NCBI RefSeq assembly: GCF_000378505.1
Contig: NZ_KB899991.1
Coordinates: 56,724 to 120,723, forward strand
Reading direction: 5' to 3'
DNA: 64,000 bases
From: Modicisalibacter luteus DSM 23508
GTDB taxonomy: Bacteria; Pseudomonadota; Gammaproteobacteria; Pseudomonadales; Halomonadaceae
Of the stretch, positions 17,116 through 25,300 are shown in pieces; the first letter of the stretch is position 1, and each line of letters starts with the position of its first letter. Position numbers and translations under genes: made by a program. The notes under the pieces were generated by a model. That model was not told where the DNA came from. It saw only the letters and a program-made list of their open reading frames with translations, and searched no databases.

Positions 17116-17472
17116 GTGGAGCAGTTATATCGCGTCATCACCATGGCTAATTGGCAGGAGGCCCAGCGTTTGGGTTACGTTCCTCGCTGTGGAAACGATA
17201 ACAAGGAGAACGGGATACATCTGAATCTACCGGAGGCAGTCGAGTACACTGCAAGCCGTTATTTTACAGAAGAAGAAGGCCCGTTGGTCTTGGTCATTGA
17301 TGCCGCTAGTTTCTCGGAGACCCTTGAATGGCGTGATCCCACCGTAACGGAACCATGGCAGAGGCCACTAGCCAAGATTGATAATCTCCCGCTCAGTACC
17401 GTAATCGAGACCAACCGGTTGGTTCCCACAGTCGGTAATGGCGCAAGGTTCGAATGGGTCAGAGATCAGTAA
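17116..17472 (+). CDS. DUF952 family protein
   Basis: A 118-residue protein starting at the GTG at 17116, with AAGGAG 5 bases upstream. It shows the DUF952 pattern: YRVITMANWQEAQRLGYV at the start, GIHLNLPEAVEYTASRYF in the middle, LVLVIDAASF and a C-terminal LVPTVGNGARFEWV. The fold is related to ADP-ribosyltransferase-like small proteins; no function is established for the family. It lies alone between the GNAT pseudogene (divergent) and a LysE exporter (convergent). Confidence 0.75.
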   Translation: MEQLYRVITMANWQEAQRLGYVPRCGNDNKENGIHLNLPEAVEYTASRYFTEEEGPLVLVIDAASFSETLEWRDPTVTEPWQRPLAKIDNLPLSTVIETNRLVPTVGNGARFEWVRDQ

Positions 17473-17639
17473 CTAATCGAGAGAGAGGCGGGCAGCTGAT
17501 TGTGACGGCGCAACGTGGCGAACTGCAGGCTGGCAGGGGCACCCAACACATAGGCTTGCTGGCTGTGTCAGAAGCACGGTTCCTAAGACATTCTGTCACA
17601 GGCAGTCTTCCTCTATAGCAGCGCTGCGCCCAGATAGCG

Positions 17640-18269
17640 CTAGCGATTCGAGGCTATCAAGGAACCGCCAGCAACCATGAACAGGCTTCCGGTGGCTCGG
17701 TTGAATAGCTTGACCCGGCCCGGACTCTGAAACCAGCGGCTGACGCCCGATCCAAGCCCCGCGTAGATCGACATCAAGGTGGTATCGACGACTAGCCAAG
17801 TCAGCGCAAGGATGACGAACTGCAGCAACTGAGGTTCGCTTACGTCAATGAAGTTGGGGAAAAGCGCTGCGAAGAACAAAAGATCCTTGGGATTGCTGAT
17901 TCCCACTATGAAGCCTCGGCTGAACAGCGTGCCAATGGGGGCTCTGTAATCGTCTGCTCTGGCGCTGGACTGTGTCGCTACGGCAGTCGTTTCCAGCCAG
18001 GCTTTCACTCCCAGATAGACCAGGTAGGCTCCGCCTAGCATCTTCAGGACGTAAAACGCTGTCTCTGAAGCGGCAAGAATCGCCCCCAGCCCCAACGACG
18101 AGATTGTCATGAGCACCAGCGAGGCCAAAACACCGCCAAGGACGGTAGCCATCGCGCGTTGCCGGCCAAATTTGAGTCCATGACTGGTACACAGCAAGGC
18201 CACCGGTCCCGGGAAAATAATCAAGGCAAAGATAACGCCGACATAAGCCAGCCAGGTCAATCCGTCCAA
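17640..18269 (-). CDS. LysE/RhtB-family exporter
   Basis: A 209-residue exporter. I set the start at the TTG at 18269 (AGGGAG just upstream), since the usual family length and N terminus (DGLTWLAYVGVIFALIIFPG) begin there; an upstream start at 18317 adds a polar tail. Signatures are FPGPVALLCTSHG, KMLGGAYLVYLGVKAW and VGISNPKDLLFFAALFPNF. It is the third intact LysE family exporter in the region and about 40% of its residues look alike to the broken copy at 12359 by eye only. Confidence 0.85.
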   Translation of the reverse strand: MDGLTWLAYVGVIFALIIFPGPVALLCTSHGLKFGRQRAMATVLGGVLASLVLMTISSLGLGAILAASETAFYVLKMLGGAYLVYLGVKAWLETTAVATQSSARADDYRAPIGTLFSRGFIVGISNPKDLLFFAALFPNFIDVSEPQLLQFVILALTWLVVDTTLMSIYAGLGSGVSRWFQSPGRVKLFNRATGSLFMVAGGSLIASNR

Positions 18270-18387
18270 GGAATAGCTCCCTAAATTCTTGTTCCGATAG
18301 CCTAGGGTAATTAGCAATGCAGCATCATTACTTTAAATCCAAGGCGCATTCAAACGAATCGCGTCAGTTTTACTTTGCTGAGCCGAG

Positions 18388-18600
18388 CTATGCCCAAGCC
18401 GCATTATCTTGACGCGCCAACGGTGTTGCCTCAAGTCCTAACAGGCGAGTCAGCGCGGCCCAAGCGGCGTCCACGTTGGGCATCGCATGCAGGAAATCCT
18501 AGATTAACGTTCGGCCCCCAGGCTTTATGACTCGCAGAATTGCCAAGTAGGCCGTCAGCTGCGGTCCGTATCCCTCGGCGCTGTGTACGGGGCCGCTCGC
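18388..18600 (-). pseudogene. Possible SAM-methyltransferase remnant (3' end with in-frame stop)
   Basis: The minus strand reads EGYGPQLTAYLAILRVIKPG followed by GRTLI, an amber stop, then DFLHAMPNVDAAWAALTRLL and a stop at 18388. The piece LRVIKPGG is typical of the last conserved strand region of class I methyltransferases. Everything upstream of it is missing; at 18602 a remnant of another gene starts on the opposite strand. The family call is tentative because only about 60 residues remain. Confidence 0.4.
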
Positions 18601-18601
18601 C

Positions 18602-18835
18602 ATGGGGGGTGATGTCGGCGTGGCTATCGCGTTGATGCAATTCCTTCGCGTGGTTCATTCCCTGGCTGGCGCGAACCCCTTGGTTGTGATCATGACGGGG
18701 ATCAGGGATGCGCATTTTTTGCTTACGCCGGTGCTTAGCGGTTCCCTGATTCTCGTAACGTTAATCACAATAGCTTGGGCAAGGCTAAGCAGTGGCCAGT
18801 GTATTGGCGATAGCCTGGCGTCGTGGCAAGGCTGA
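18602..18835 (+). pseudogene. HPP-family membrane protein remnant (C-terminal 77 residues)
   Basis: The frame reads GVAIALMQFLRVVHSLAGAN then PLVVIMTG and FLLTPVLSGSLILVTLITIA. HPP proteins carry LHPPAGANPLVV followed by a last membrane segment of this kind; here the name-giving HPP is HSL. A full HPP protein has about 170 or more residues and four to five membrane segments, so only the end is left. There is no binding site before the ATG at 18602. It abuts a minus-strand methyltransferase-like remnant, the second such head-to-head fusion in this window. Confidence 0.55.
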
Positions 18836-18854
18836 CGTCAGCCAGCCTTGTGCC
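18825..18854. terminator. Hairpin between HPP remnant and nitroreductase gene
   Basis: CAAGGCTG (18827-18834) pairs with CAGCCTTG (18843-18850); inside it GGCTGACGTCAGCC (18830-18843) is a perfect 14-bp palindrome, so two alternative structures are possible. It sits between two convergent 3' ends, so a bidirectional terminator is likely, though T tracts are missing. Confidence 0.5.
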
Positions 18855-19480
18855 TAACGTAAGTAAGTCTCCCTGGGCCAACGAACTTTCTTGAGTGAGG
18901 CCATGCGGTCATTCTCGATGTCCCGGTAGCCAAGCACCATAATGACGGTGCTGCGCAAGCCTTTACGTTCGAGGCCGAGCACCTCATCCAAGGCTTGCGG
19001 ATCGAACCCTTCCATCGGAGTCGCGTCGACCTGTTCAGTCGCTGCCGCGACTAGTGCCGTACCGAGGGCGATATATGCCTGCTTGGCTGCCCACTGTAGA
19101 CGGGCTTCCTGAGTGGGGTGCTGGCTGATGGCGGCCTTGATTGCATCTCGATACCCGTCGAGAGAATCCATGGGCAGTTCGCGCTGGTCAGCTACATGAG
19201 CGATGAAGTCGTCGACTTGCCCGGCATGGATCTCGTTCCAGGTAGCAAAGACCAACAGGTGAGACCCTTCGGTTATCTGAGGTTGGGGAGCCGCCACTTC
19301 ACGAATCCTCTCGCGCAAGGCTGGGTCCGCCACGACTACCACCGAGTAGGGTTGCAGGCCGAACGAGGAAGGTGCCAGGCGAGCGGCCTCCAGAATCACG
19401 TCGAGCTTCTCCTGCGGAACGGTTTGTCCGTTCATCCGTTTTGTAGCGTAGCGCCATTGAAGTGCATCTAGAATCGACAT
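18854..19480 (-). CDS. NAD(P)H-dependent nitroreductase family oxidoreductase
   Basis: An FMN flavoprotein of 208 residues in the NfsB-like branch. The start at 19480 (MSILDALQWRYATKRMNG) has GAGG 8 bases upstream; a longer frame upstream is not supported. FMN contacts are suggested by WRYATKRM (arginine and lysine near residue 10) and the AARLAPSSFGLQPYSVVVV block; the C-terminal GLERKGLRSTVIMVLGYRD completes the family pattern. It probably reduces nitro compounds or quinones. It lies 76 bp downstream of a DMT exporter gene on the same strand, so both may answer to the MarR-type regulator beyond. Confidence 0.85.
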   Translation of the reverse strand: MSILDALQWRYATKRMNGQTVPQEKLDVILEAARLAPSSFGLQPYSVVVVADPALRERIREVAAPQPQITEGSHLLVFATWNEIHAGQVDDFIAHVADQRELPMDSLDGYRDAIKAAISQHPTQEARLQWAAKQAYIALGTALVAAATEQVDATPMEGFDPQALDEVLGLERKGLRSTVIMVLGYRDIENDRMASLKKVRWPRETYLR

Positions 19481-19556
19481 GCTGTGGACCTCATTGATGG
19501 GATGGTGGTATCGGGACGATATTGTGGTACTGAAAGTACTGGTTCGTGGCGTTGTG

Positions 19557-20480
19557 TTATGTCGCTGCGCCCTGGCCCCCGCGATGAAAGAGAGCTGTGC
19601 CAACGACGATAAGCGTTGCAGCCCAGCCAAGGTGACTCGGCAAGCTCTCACCCAAGCCCAGCACGGCGATGATGGTGCCGATCAAGGCCGCGACTGTGCC
19701 GATCTGGCTCAAATAGACAGGGCCGGCCAGCTTTTGGAGCATGAAGTAGAAGAGATACAGCACGGTAAAAACGCCGGTTTCCATAGCGAGCAGCCGGATA
19801 ACCGCCGCGGATGAGAGCAACCCTGCGGCTTGCTCTGCCTCAAAGAAAAGTACGAACGGCAACAATGATGCGGCGGCGCCGAACATCATTAAAGCAGCGA
19901 GGAAGACCGGAGCGGCGTCAGTGGGCCAGCGCAAGGTACGATACAGGTTGCCTGTTGCTATGATGACCGGCATCGCCAATACGATGGCGGCCCACCCCCA
20001 GCTACTCTGCGTTCCGCTGGCCTTGTCCAGGCCGACTAGTACGCCACCGGCCAGGCCCAGTAGCACCCCGGATAGGCGGGCCAAGCGTAACGGCTCCAGC
20101 TTCAGCATGACAGCCAAAAACCAGGTCACCAAAATCGGGAATGCAAAACTCAGCGAGACGAACCCCGCGCCGACATGCCGGACAGCCAGGAATCCCATGG
20201 CGTTGGGGAGGGCAAAAAGCATGCCCGAAATGGCAGCATACTCGAGCGTTCGGCGCGTCAGTGGTGTTGGCTGCCGCTGACACCGTGCCGCTCCCAGCAG
20301 CAGGCAGCCAGCTCCCAGCATGGCTACGACCAGAAAGGTGAGGCGTGGCGCCCCGGCTGCGTCTGCCAGCTTCGCGACCACGAAGGACAGCGCCAAGAGA
20401 GTGCCGACCAGTAGCAGGCAGCCCAAGGCCTGCCAGTTGCTTCGACTAGCCGTCTTGCTGGGGAATGCGGTACACGCCAT
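19557..20480 (-). CDS. DMT-superfamily (EamA-type) transporter
   Basis: A 307-residue inner-membrane protein with ten hydrophobic segments arranged as two EamA repeats (about residues 15-150 and 165-300). Recognisable pieces are FVVAKLADAAGAPRLTFLVV in segment 2 and PVYLSQIGTVAALIGTIIA in the second repeat, where the conserved proline and glycine of the family sit. Probable export of amino acids or other metabolites. It is divergent from a MarR regulator with 98 bp between the starts. Confidence 0.82.
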   Translation of the reverse strand: MACTAFPSKTASRSNWQALGCLLLVGTLLALSFVVAKLADAAGAPRLTFLVVAMLGAGCLLLGAARCQRQPTPLTRRTLEYAAISGMLFALPNAMGFLAVRHVGAGFVSLSFAFPILVTWFLAVMLKLEPLRLARLSGVLLGLAGGVLVGLDKASGTQSSWGWAAIVLAMPVIIATGNLYRTLRWPTDAAPVFLAALMMFGAAASLLPFVLFFEAEQAAGLLSSAAVIRLLAMETGVFTVLYLFYFMLQKLAGPVYLSQIGTVAALIGTIIAVLGLGESLPSHLGWAATLIVVGTALFHRGGQGAAT

Positions 20481-20578
20481 GATCGGCTCTTTGGATATCC
20501 AACACGAAGAATCTTAGCGTAAAGTATCTTTGTGGTAAGGTAAATACGCCTTGGTAGAAAGCTAAAATAGGAGAAGCA

Positions 20579-21070
20579 ATGGATACTGTCGGGAGGGCTA
20601 TCGAGCAGTGGGAGCGGGAAATGTCCGAACTGAACTTGCTGGCGATGGCTTTAGTTGGCCGCCTCAAGGTGACGTCCCGTCTAGTGCAGCGGGACTTCCT
20701 GGAGCCTTTCTTCAAGAAACATGGGCTGCAGGCTGGCGAGTTTGATGTCCTTGCCACCCTACGTCGTTCTGGTGCGCCTTATGCTCTCGGGCCAACCCAA
20801 CTGTATGAAGCGCTGCTGATCACCTCCGGAGGAATGACTAATCGGCTCGACCGGCTCGAGAAGGCAGGTCTGATAGCTCGGACACCTAACCCCGACGACA
20901 GGCGCGGCACGCTCGTTTCGCTCACAGACCAGGGGCTCGAGATCATCAACCGTATCGTTCCCTTGCATGTGGAGAATGAAACACAGGCAATGGCGGGGCT
21001 CTCCCGGAATGAGCAGGAAACCCTGAACCGCCTGTTGGGTAAATTGATCGCCGGGCTTGAGGCGCCCTAG
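20579..21070 (+). CDS. MarR-family transcriptional regulator
   Basis: A 163-residue winged-helix regulator: dimer helix at residues 15-45, recognition helix region LYEALLITSGGMTNRLDRLEKAGLI, and the wing NPDDRRGTLVSLTDQG. The start at 20579 follows AGGAGAAG. It is divergent from the EamA transporter; AAGG and CCTT (20537-20540, 20549-20552) form a short inverted repeat in the shared control region that could be part of its operator. The likely target is the exporter and the nitroreductase behind it; this is inferred from position. Confidence 0.87.
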   Translation: MDTVGRAIEQWEREMSELNLLAMALVGRLKVTSRLVQRDFLEPFFKKHGLQAGEFDVLATLRRSGAPYALGPTQLYEALLITSGGMTNRLDRLEKAGLIARTPNPDDRRGTLVSLTDQGLEIINRIVPLHVENETQAMAGLSRNEQETLNRLLGKLIAGLEAP

Positions 21071-21164
21071 TTTTCATGTGTCATTAAGGGGCTCGCTACG
21101 CGAACAACAGTCTGCCATTTGAAGAAGGATCAGCGAATGAGCGAGTACAGTTACGAGGCTGCCA

Positions 21165-21590
21165 ATGGAGTTACTAGCGTTTCATAAACTGGAAGATGAT
21201 CGGTTTGCCGAGCGATTGATCGTTGGCAACATGCAGGCAGACTATGCGCGCCACGCCATGCAGTGGGATTCAGAGAAGTTCAAAAGGAGCTGGTCGGAAA
21301 CCAGCAATTATGCCCTCCTGAAGGGCGAACAGACCGTAGGTCTGGTGAGGCTGAGGGTTCAGGCAGGGTTGTGTTACCTAATCGACTTGCAGGTCATGGA
21401 GACTTGCCAAGGCCAGGGCATCGGATCAAAGGCGTTGGACGAGGTACGCCACATGGCAAGAAATGCAGGGTGTTTAGCGCTTCGTTTGAAAGTGTTTGCA
21501 GATAGCGATGCGGTGCCGTTATACGCTCGGAAGGGTTTTCGCGTAGCCAAGCAGGAGGGAGCGCTGCTTTTCATGGAAGCGAGACTGTAA
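21165..21590 (+). CDS. GNAT family N-acetyltransferase
   Basis: A 141-residue acetyltransferase. Acetyl-CoA motif: LIDLQVMETCQGQGIGSKAL, with Q-x-x-G-x-G; later block VFADSDAVPLYARKGFRVAK. GAGG lies 6 bases before the ATG. A better-spaced start at 21137 (AGAAGGA upstream) opens another frame (MSEYSYEAANG); deleting one A near 21164 would join it to this gene, so the original N terminus may have been nine residues longer. It follows the MarR gene by 94 bp. Confidence 0.75.
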   Translation: MELLAFHKLEDDRFAERLIVGNMQADYARHAMQWDSEKFKRSWSETSNYALLKGEQTVGLVRLRVQAGLCYLIDLQVMETCQGQGIGSKALDEVRHMARNAGCLALRLKVFADSDAVPLYARKGFRVAKQEGALLFMEARL

Positions 21591-21642
21591 GTTTGGCCAG
21601 TTAAGAAACGAGCCGTTCATACCCTGACATAGAGTACCGACC

Positions 21643-21738
21643 ATGCACATTCGGTACGCAGTGATATCGGACATCTGGGTGATTGCTGAGGTTCATGTCC
21701 GTTCGTGGCAACATGCTTATCGGGGGCTGCTTGATTAG
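21643..21738 (+). pseudogene. GNAT acetyltransferase fragment (first 31 residues)
   Basis: An ATG-to-TAG frame of 31 codons that matches the start of the GNAT at 3784-4305: 21 of 31 residues identical by eye (for example VHVRSWQHAYRGLL against VHVRSWQYAYRGLL). The catalytic core is missing; the next gene starts 67 bp later. It is a remnant of a paralogous or transferred gene rather than a functional peptide. Confidence 0.75.
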
Positions 21739-21805
21739 TATGGGAAAAGGCGTAAGCCACCCGCATGCGATACGGAAAGGAACCGGACTGGAGCAGAGGG
21801 ACCGC

Positions 21806-22351
21806 ATGTATTATCGGCGCATTCGTGACGACCTACAGGTTGCACTGTGTATGCCACAGCATGCCGACGCGCTGTTTACCTTGGCAGACGAGAACCGAGA
21901 GTATCTAAAAGCATGGTTGTCGTGGCTTGACGCAATGCAGACCGTCGAGGACACAAGGCAATTTATCCAGTCGACCCAGGATGAGTTCGCAAAGGGCGCT
22001 GCGCTGCACCACGTGCTGCTTTATCAGGGGAGTCTTGTCGGTGTGGTCAGCTTCAACTCGATCGACAAGATAAATGGCATCGGCCAGATCGGGTATTGGC
22101 TGGGCGAGCCATACACCCAACGCGGGCTGATGACGGCGGCAGTAGCGGATCTTATTCACCTTGGGTTCAACGAGCTATGTCTTGAACGGGTGGAGATCCG
22201 CTGTGCCGTAGAGAACTGGCGAAGCCGGGCCATTCCTGAGCGGTTGGGCTTCGAACTGGAGGGCACGTTGCGCAGCGTGCAGAAAGTCGGGAAAGCACGA
22301 TACGCACACGCGGTGTATGGGTTGCTCGCATCGGAGCAACTGTCGTACTAG
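21806..22351 (+). CDS. RimJ/RimL-type GNAT acetyltransferase
   Basis: A 181-residue protein of the ribosomal-protein N-alpha-acetyltransferase type (RimL-like). The start at 21806 has AGAGGG 5 bases upstream; the longer open frame upstream overlaps the GNAT fragment. Features: DDLQVALCMPQHADALFTL at the start, IGYWLGEPYTQRGLMTAAV as acetyl-CoA motif, and NWRSRAIPERLGFELEGTLR as motif B. Members acetylate the N terminus of ribosomal protein L7/L12 or small molecules. Its end overlaps the convergent large RTX gene by 4 bp. Confidence 0.85.
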   Translation: MYYRRIRDDLQVALCMPQHADALFTLADENREYLKAWLSWLDAMQTVEDTRQFIQSTQDEFAKGAALHHVLLYQGSLVGVVSFNSIDKINGIGQIGYWLGEPYTQRGLMTAAVADLIHLGFNELCLERVEIRCAVENWRSRAIPERLGFELEGTLRSVQKVGKARYAHAVYGLLASEQLSY

Positions 22352-25300
22352 AGAATTAGCTCACTCGCCTGCAGGGAATCGATACCCACCACCTGAACAG
22401 TCAGATCAGCCACGCTATCCCCATTCCTATCACCCAGCAGCGTTGAGCCCGAGAGGGTTAGCTCACCGGCGGCACCGCTGAAATCCGCATCGCCGAGCCA
22501 GACAAAGGCCTGGTCGCCTTCGGCGTGGCTACTTGCATCAATACTGGAAAGATCGATGACGTTACTCACGTCGAGATTGAACTCTAACGCCATGGCGGGC
22601 TCTACGGCACCGCTTTCCCCGCCTGCGGTCGCCATGATATTGCTGGGCAGGGTATGGTCTTCGCCGCGGGCCTTGAAGGAAAAGCGCCAGACTTCACCCG
22701 GCTCAAGTTCCTGTCCTCCATTCATGGCCGAGACCGAGTATTGCTCGCCGTGTTTCTCGACCTGGCCATTCCAGAGCTTGACGATATCCGCTGGCAATTC
22801 GAAACTGACCGCAGGCAGGGACACCGCAGAATCGGATGTGTTTTCGATGAACACCTCCGTCACATAGCCAGTCGACCATTCACTGGTGATATTGCTGGAT
22901 ACGCTGAGCATGTCCTGAACCTGTGACACCTCGGGCCCTTCAGCATCCGTTGCGTGGGTCGCCAGCTCGTCGCCATTGATTGCCAGCACCTCGGGCTTCA
23001 TGTCCTCTGGTGCATAGGCCTTGAAAGAGAAGCGAAGGGATTCCCCGGGCTCGACGGTATCGCTTCCATCATAGGCGACGGTGTAAGTGTCGCCGTCACG
23101 CTCGAGCAGCGTGGCACCATATAGAGTGTCGACATCGGCGGTCAGGTTGAAAGTAATATTCGGGTTATCGATTGGCGCAGATGATGTGTTGGTGATCACG
23201 ACGCGCATGACATAGCCATTCGACCAACTGCTGACCGTCTCCAGGGCGACAGTGGCGATACCAGTCTCTGCGTCATTGGGCGAGGGGGCGGCCACCGGAT
23301 TCGCGGAGGTTTCGGTCGTCGGCGCGGACAGTTCTTCCTCCGAAGGGCTCTGCTGTGGCTCTTCAGTACCCGCTGCGTCCGCCGCCAGCTCGTCGCCATT
23401 GATCGCCAGCACCTCCGGCTTAACGTCCTCCGGTGCATAGGCCTTGAAAGAGAAGCGCAGGGATTCTCCTGGCTCGACGGTATCGCTTCCATCGTAGGCG
23501 ACGGTGTAGGTGTCGCCGTCACGCTCGAGCAGCGTGGCACCATAAAGCGTGTCGACATCGGCGGCCAGATTGAAGGTAATCTGCGGCTTGTCGATTGGCG
23601 CCGATGACGTGTTGGTGATCACGACGCGCATGACATAGCCATTCGACCAGCTGCTGACTGTCTCCAGAGCGACCGTAGCGATACCAGGCCCTGCGTCGCT
23701 GGGCGCGGGAGCAGCCAGCGGCTCCGCAAAGGCTTCGGTCGTTGGCGCGGTCACTTCGTTAGAGCGTTCCGGGTTCGTCTGATGCGTGACAGGCGACGCC
23801 TCAATCTCGTCCAGGATTATTTCCCCAGCCGTCGGGATGACCGGCTTTTCACCCTGAGATGTTTGTCGTGTGGCGATATCGAGAACAGTGCCGTCAGCGA
23901 AAACGGCCTTTTCGATGTCGATCAGAGTGTCGTCGCTGCTGCCATCGACATATACGCTGCCGTTGTCATTGAAGCGGATCTTGTAGGCATCGAAAGCCTG
24001 GTCGAATAAAGCAGTATCGTCACCGGCACCGCCATTGAGGACATTGTCACCCCAACCACCGCCGCCGCTGAGTATGTCGCTTCCTGTACCGCCATTGAGC
24101 GTATCGCTGCCCAGCGCACCATCAAGATAGACGCCATCGTCTGAGCCCTGGAGCACATCGTCGCGACGTGAGCCAATGACATATTCGAAGGTGGCTTTAT
24201 TGGCGCCGGCTTCGGTAATCGCGCCGAAGCTCTCCCCACCGTTGTTGTACCAGAACGTCGTAGACATCCCATCGGCATCGGCTTCGCGAATCGACTGGTC
24301 GACATGCACCGTATTGTCGTGATCCTGGCCGCCATGAAAGTTGATATCACGGTCAGTGGATTTGACGCGGATGTCATTGCCTACGGAAGAACGCCAAGAG
24401 GCAAATATCGCACTGTGGCGCATGCCTGAATCTTCGAGGTTGATGAACGTGCCGTCATAGCTTTCGCGAAATTCGTAAGAGTAGCCATTCCCGCCGCTGC
24501 CTTTGTTGAAGGCGCCATGCGCTTGAAGTCCATCGGCTCGCAAATCCAGGGATAGCGCGAACTCGAATGCCGTGGAGGGGCCATTGCTGACCTGCACATC
24601 ATTGACTCGGCCGTTCACCGTGCCATCGAACTTGACCGCCTGGTAGTCGGTCAGGTCGGAGAGGGTATTACTGAACACTGCCTTGTCGGGGGTGCCCAGC
24701 TCATATTGGATCGAGAATCCTTGCAGGGTCACGTTCTCGCGTGTATCCATGCGCTCGATCTTGGCGTCACCACCATCGAAGTCGAAATGTACGCCGCGAT
24801 CCAGCGTAATAGTCTCGCCGTCGACAGAGATGACCTTGGCCATGCTGGTTCGCAGGGGGGCGTTGTCCTTCTGCCAAGAGCTATCGCCAATCTCGTCGTA
24901 GTACGCTTGGCTGTTGTCCTGCCAGATACGGACTGTGTCACCGGCTTGCAGGCCGTGGTCGTTCGCAAGTGTCAGGGTATCGCTATGTTCGGTGGCATCG
25001 TTACGCAGGCGCCCTGCAAATGTGGTGTTGGTGCCTTCGACGTAGAAAGCGTGGGAGTCATCATTTGCCAGCGATTTATCGGTAAAGGTGATACGGGTCT
25101 CGGCAGAGCCGGCACCTACCAGGGCGATATCCGAACGGGTAATGCTGATCGAGTCGTCGAAGCGGTACTCGCCCGCTGCAAGCTGAACGGTGGCTCCTTC
25201 GGGGGCCCGGGCAATCAACGACTCGAGTTGGGCGGCGGTAATGTCAGGGCCGACCGTAATGAGACTGGCGGCAGTTTCATGTGTCTCGCTCGGGGTGCTT

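Noticed and set aside
9553..22351. Considered as a genomic island inserted by an integrase
   Set aside because: No integrase, transposase, tRNA target or flanking direct repeat was seen.
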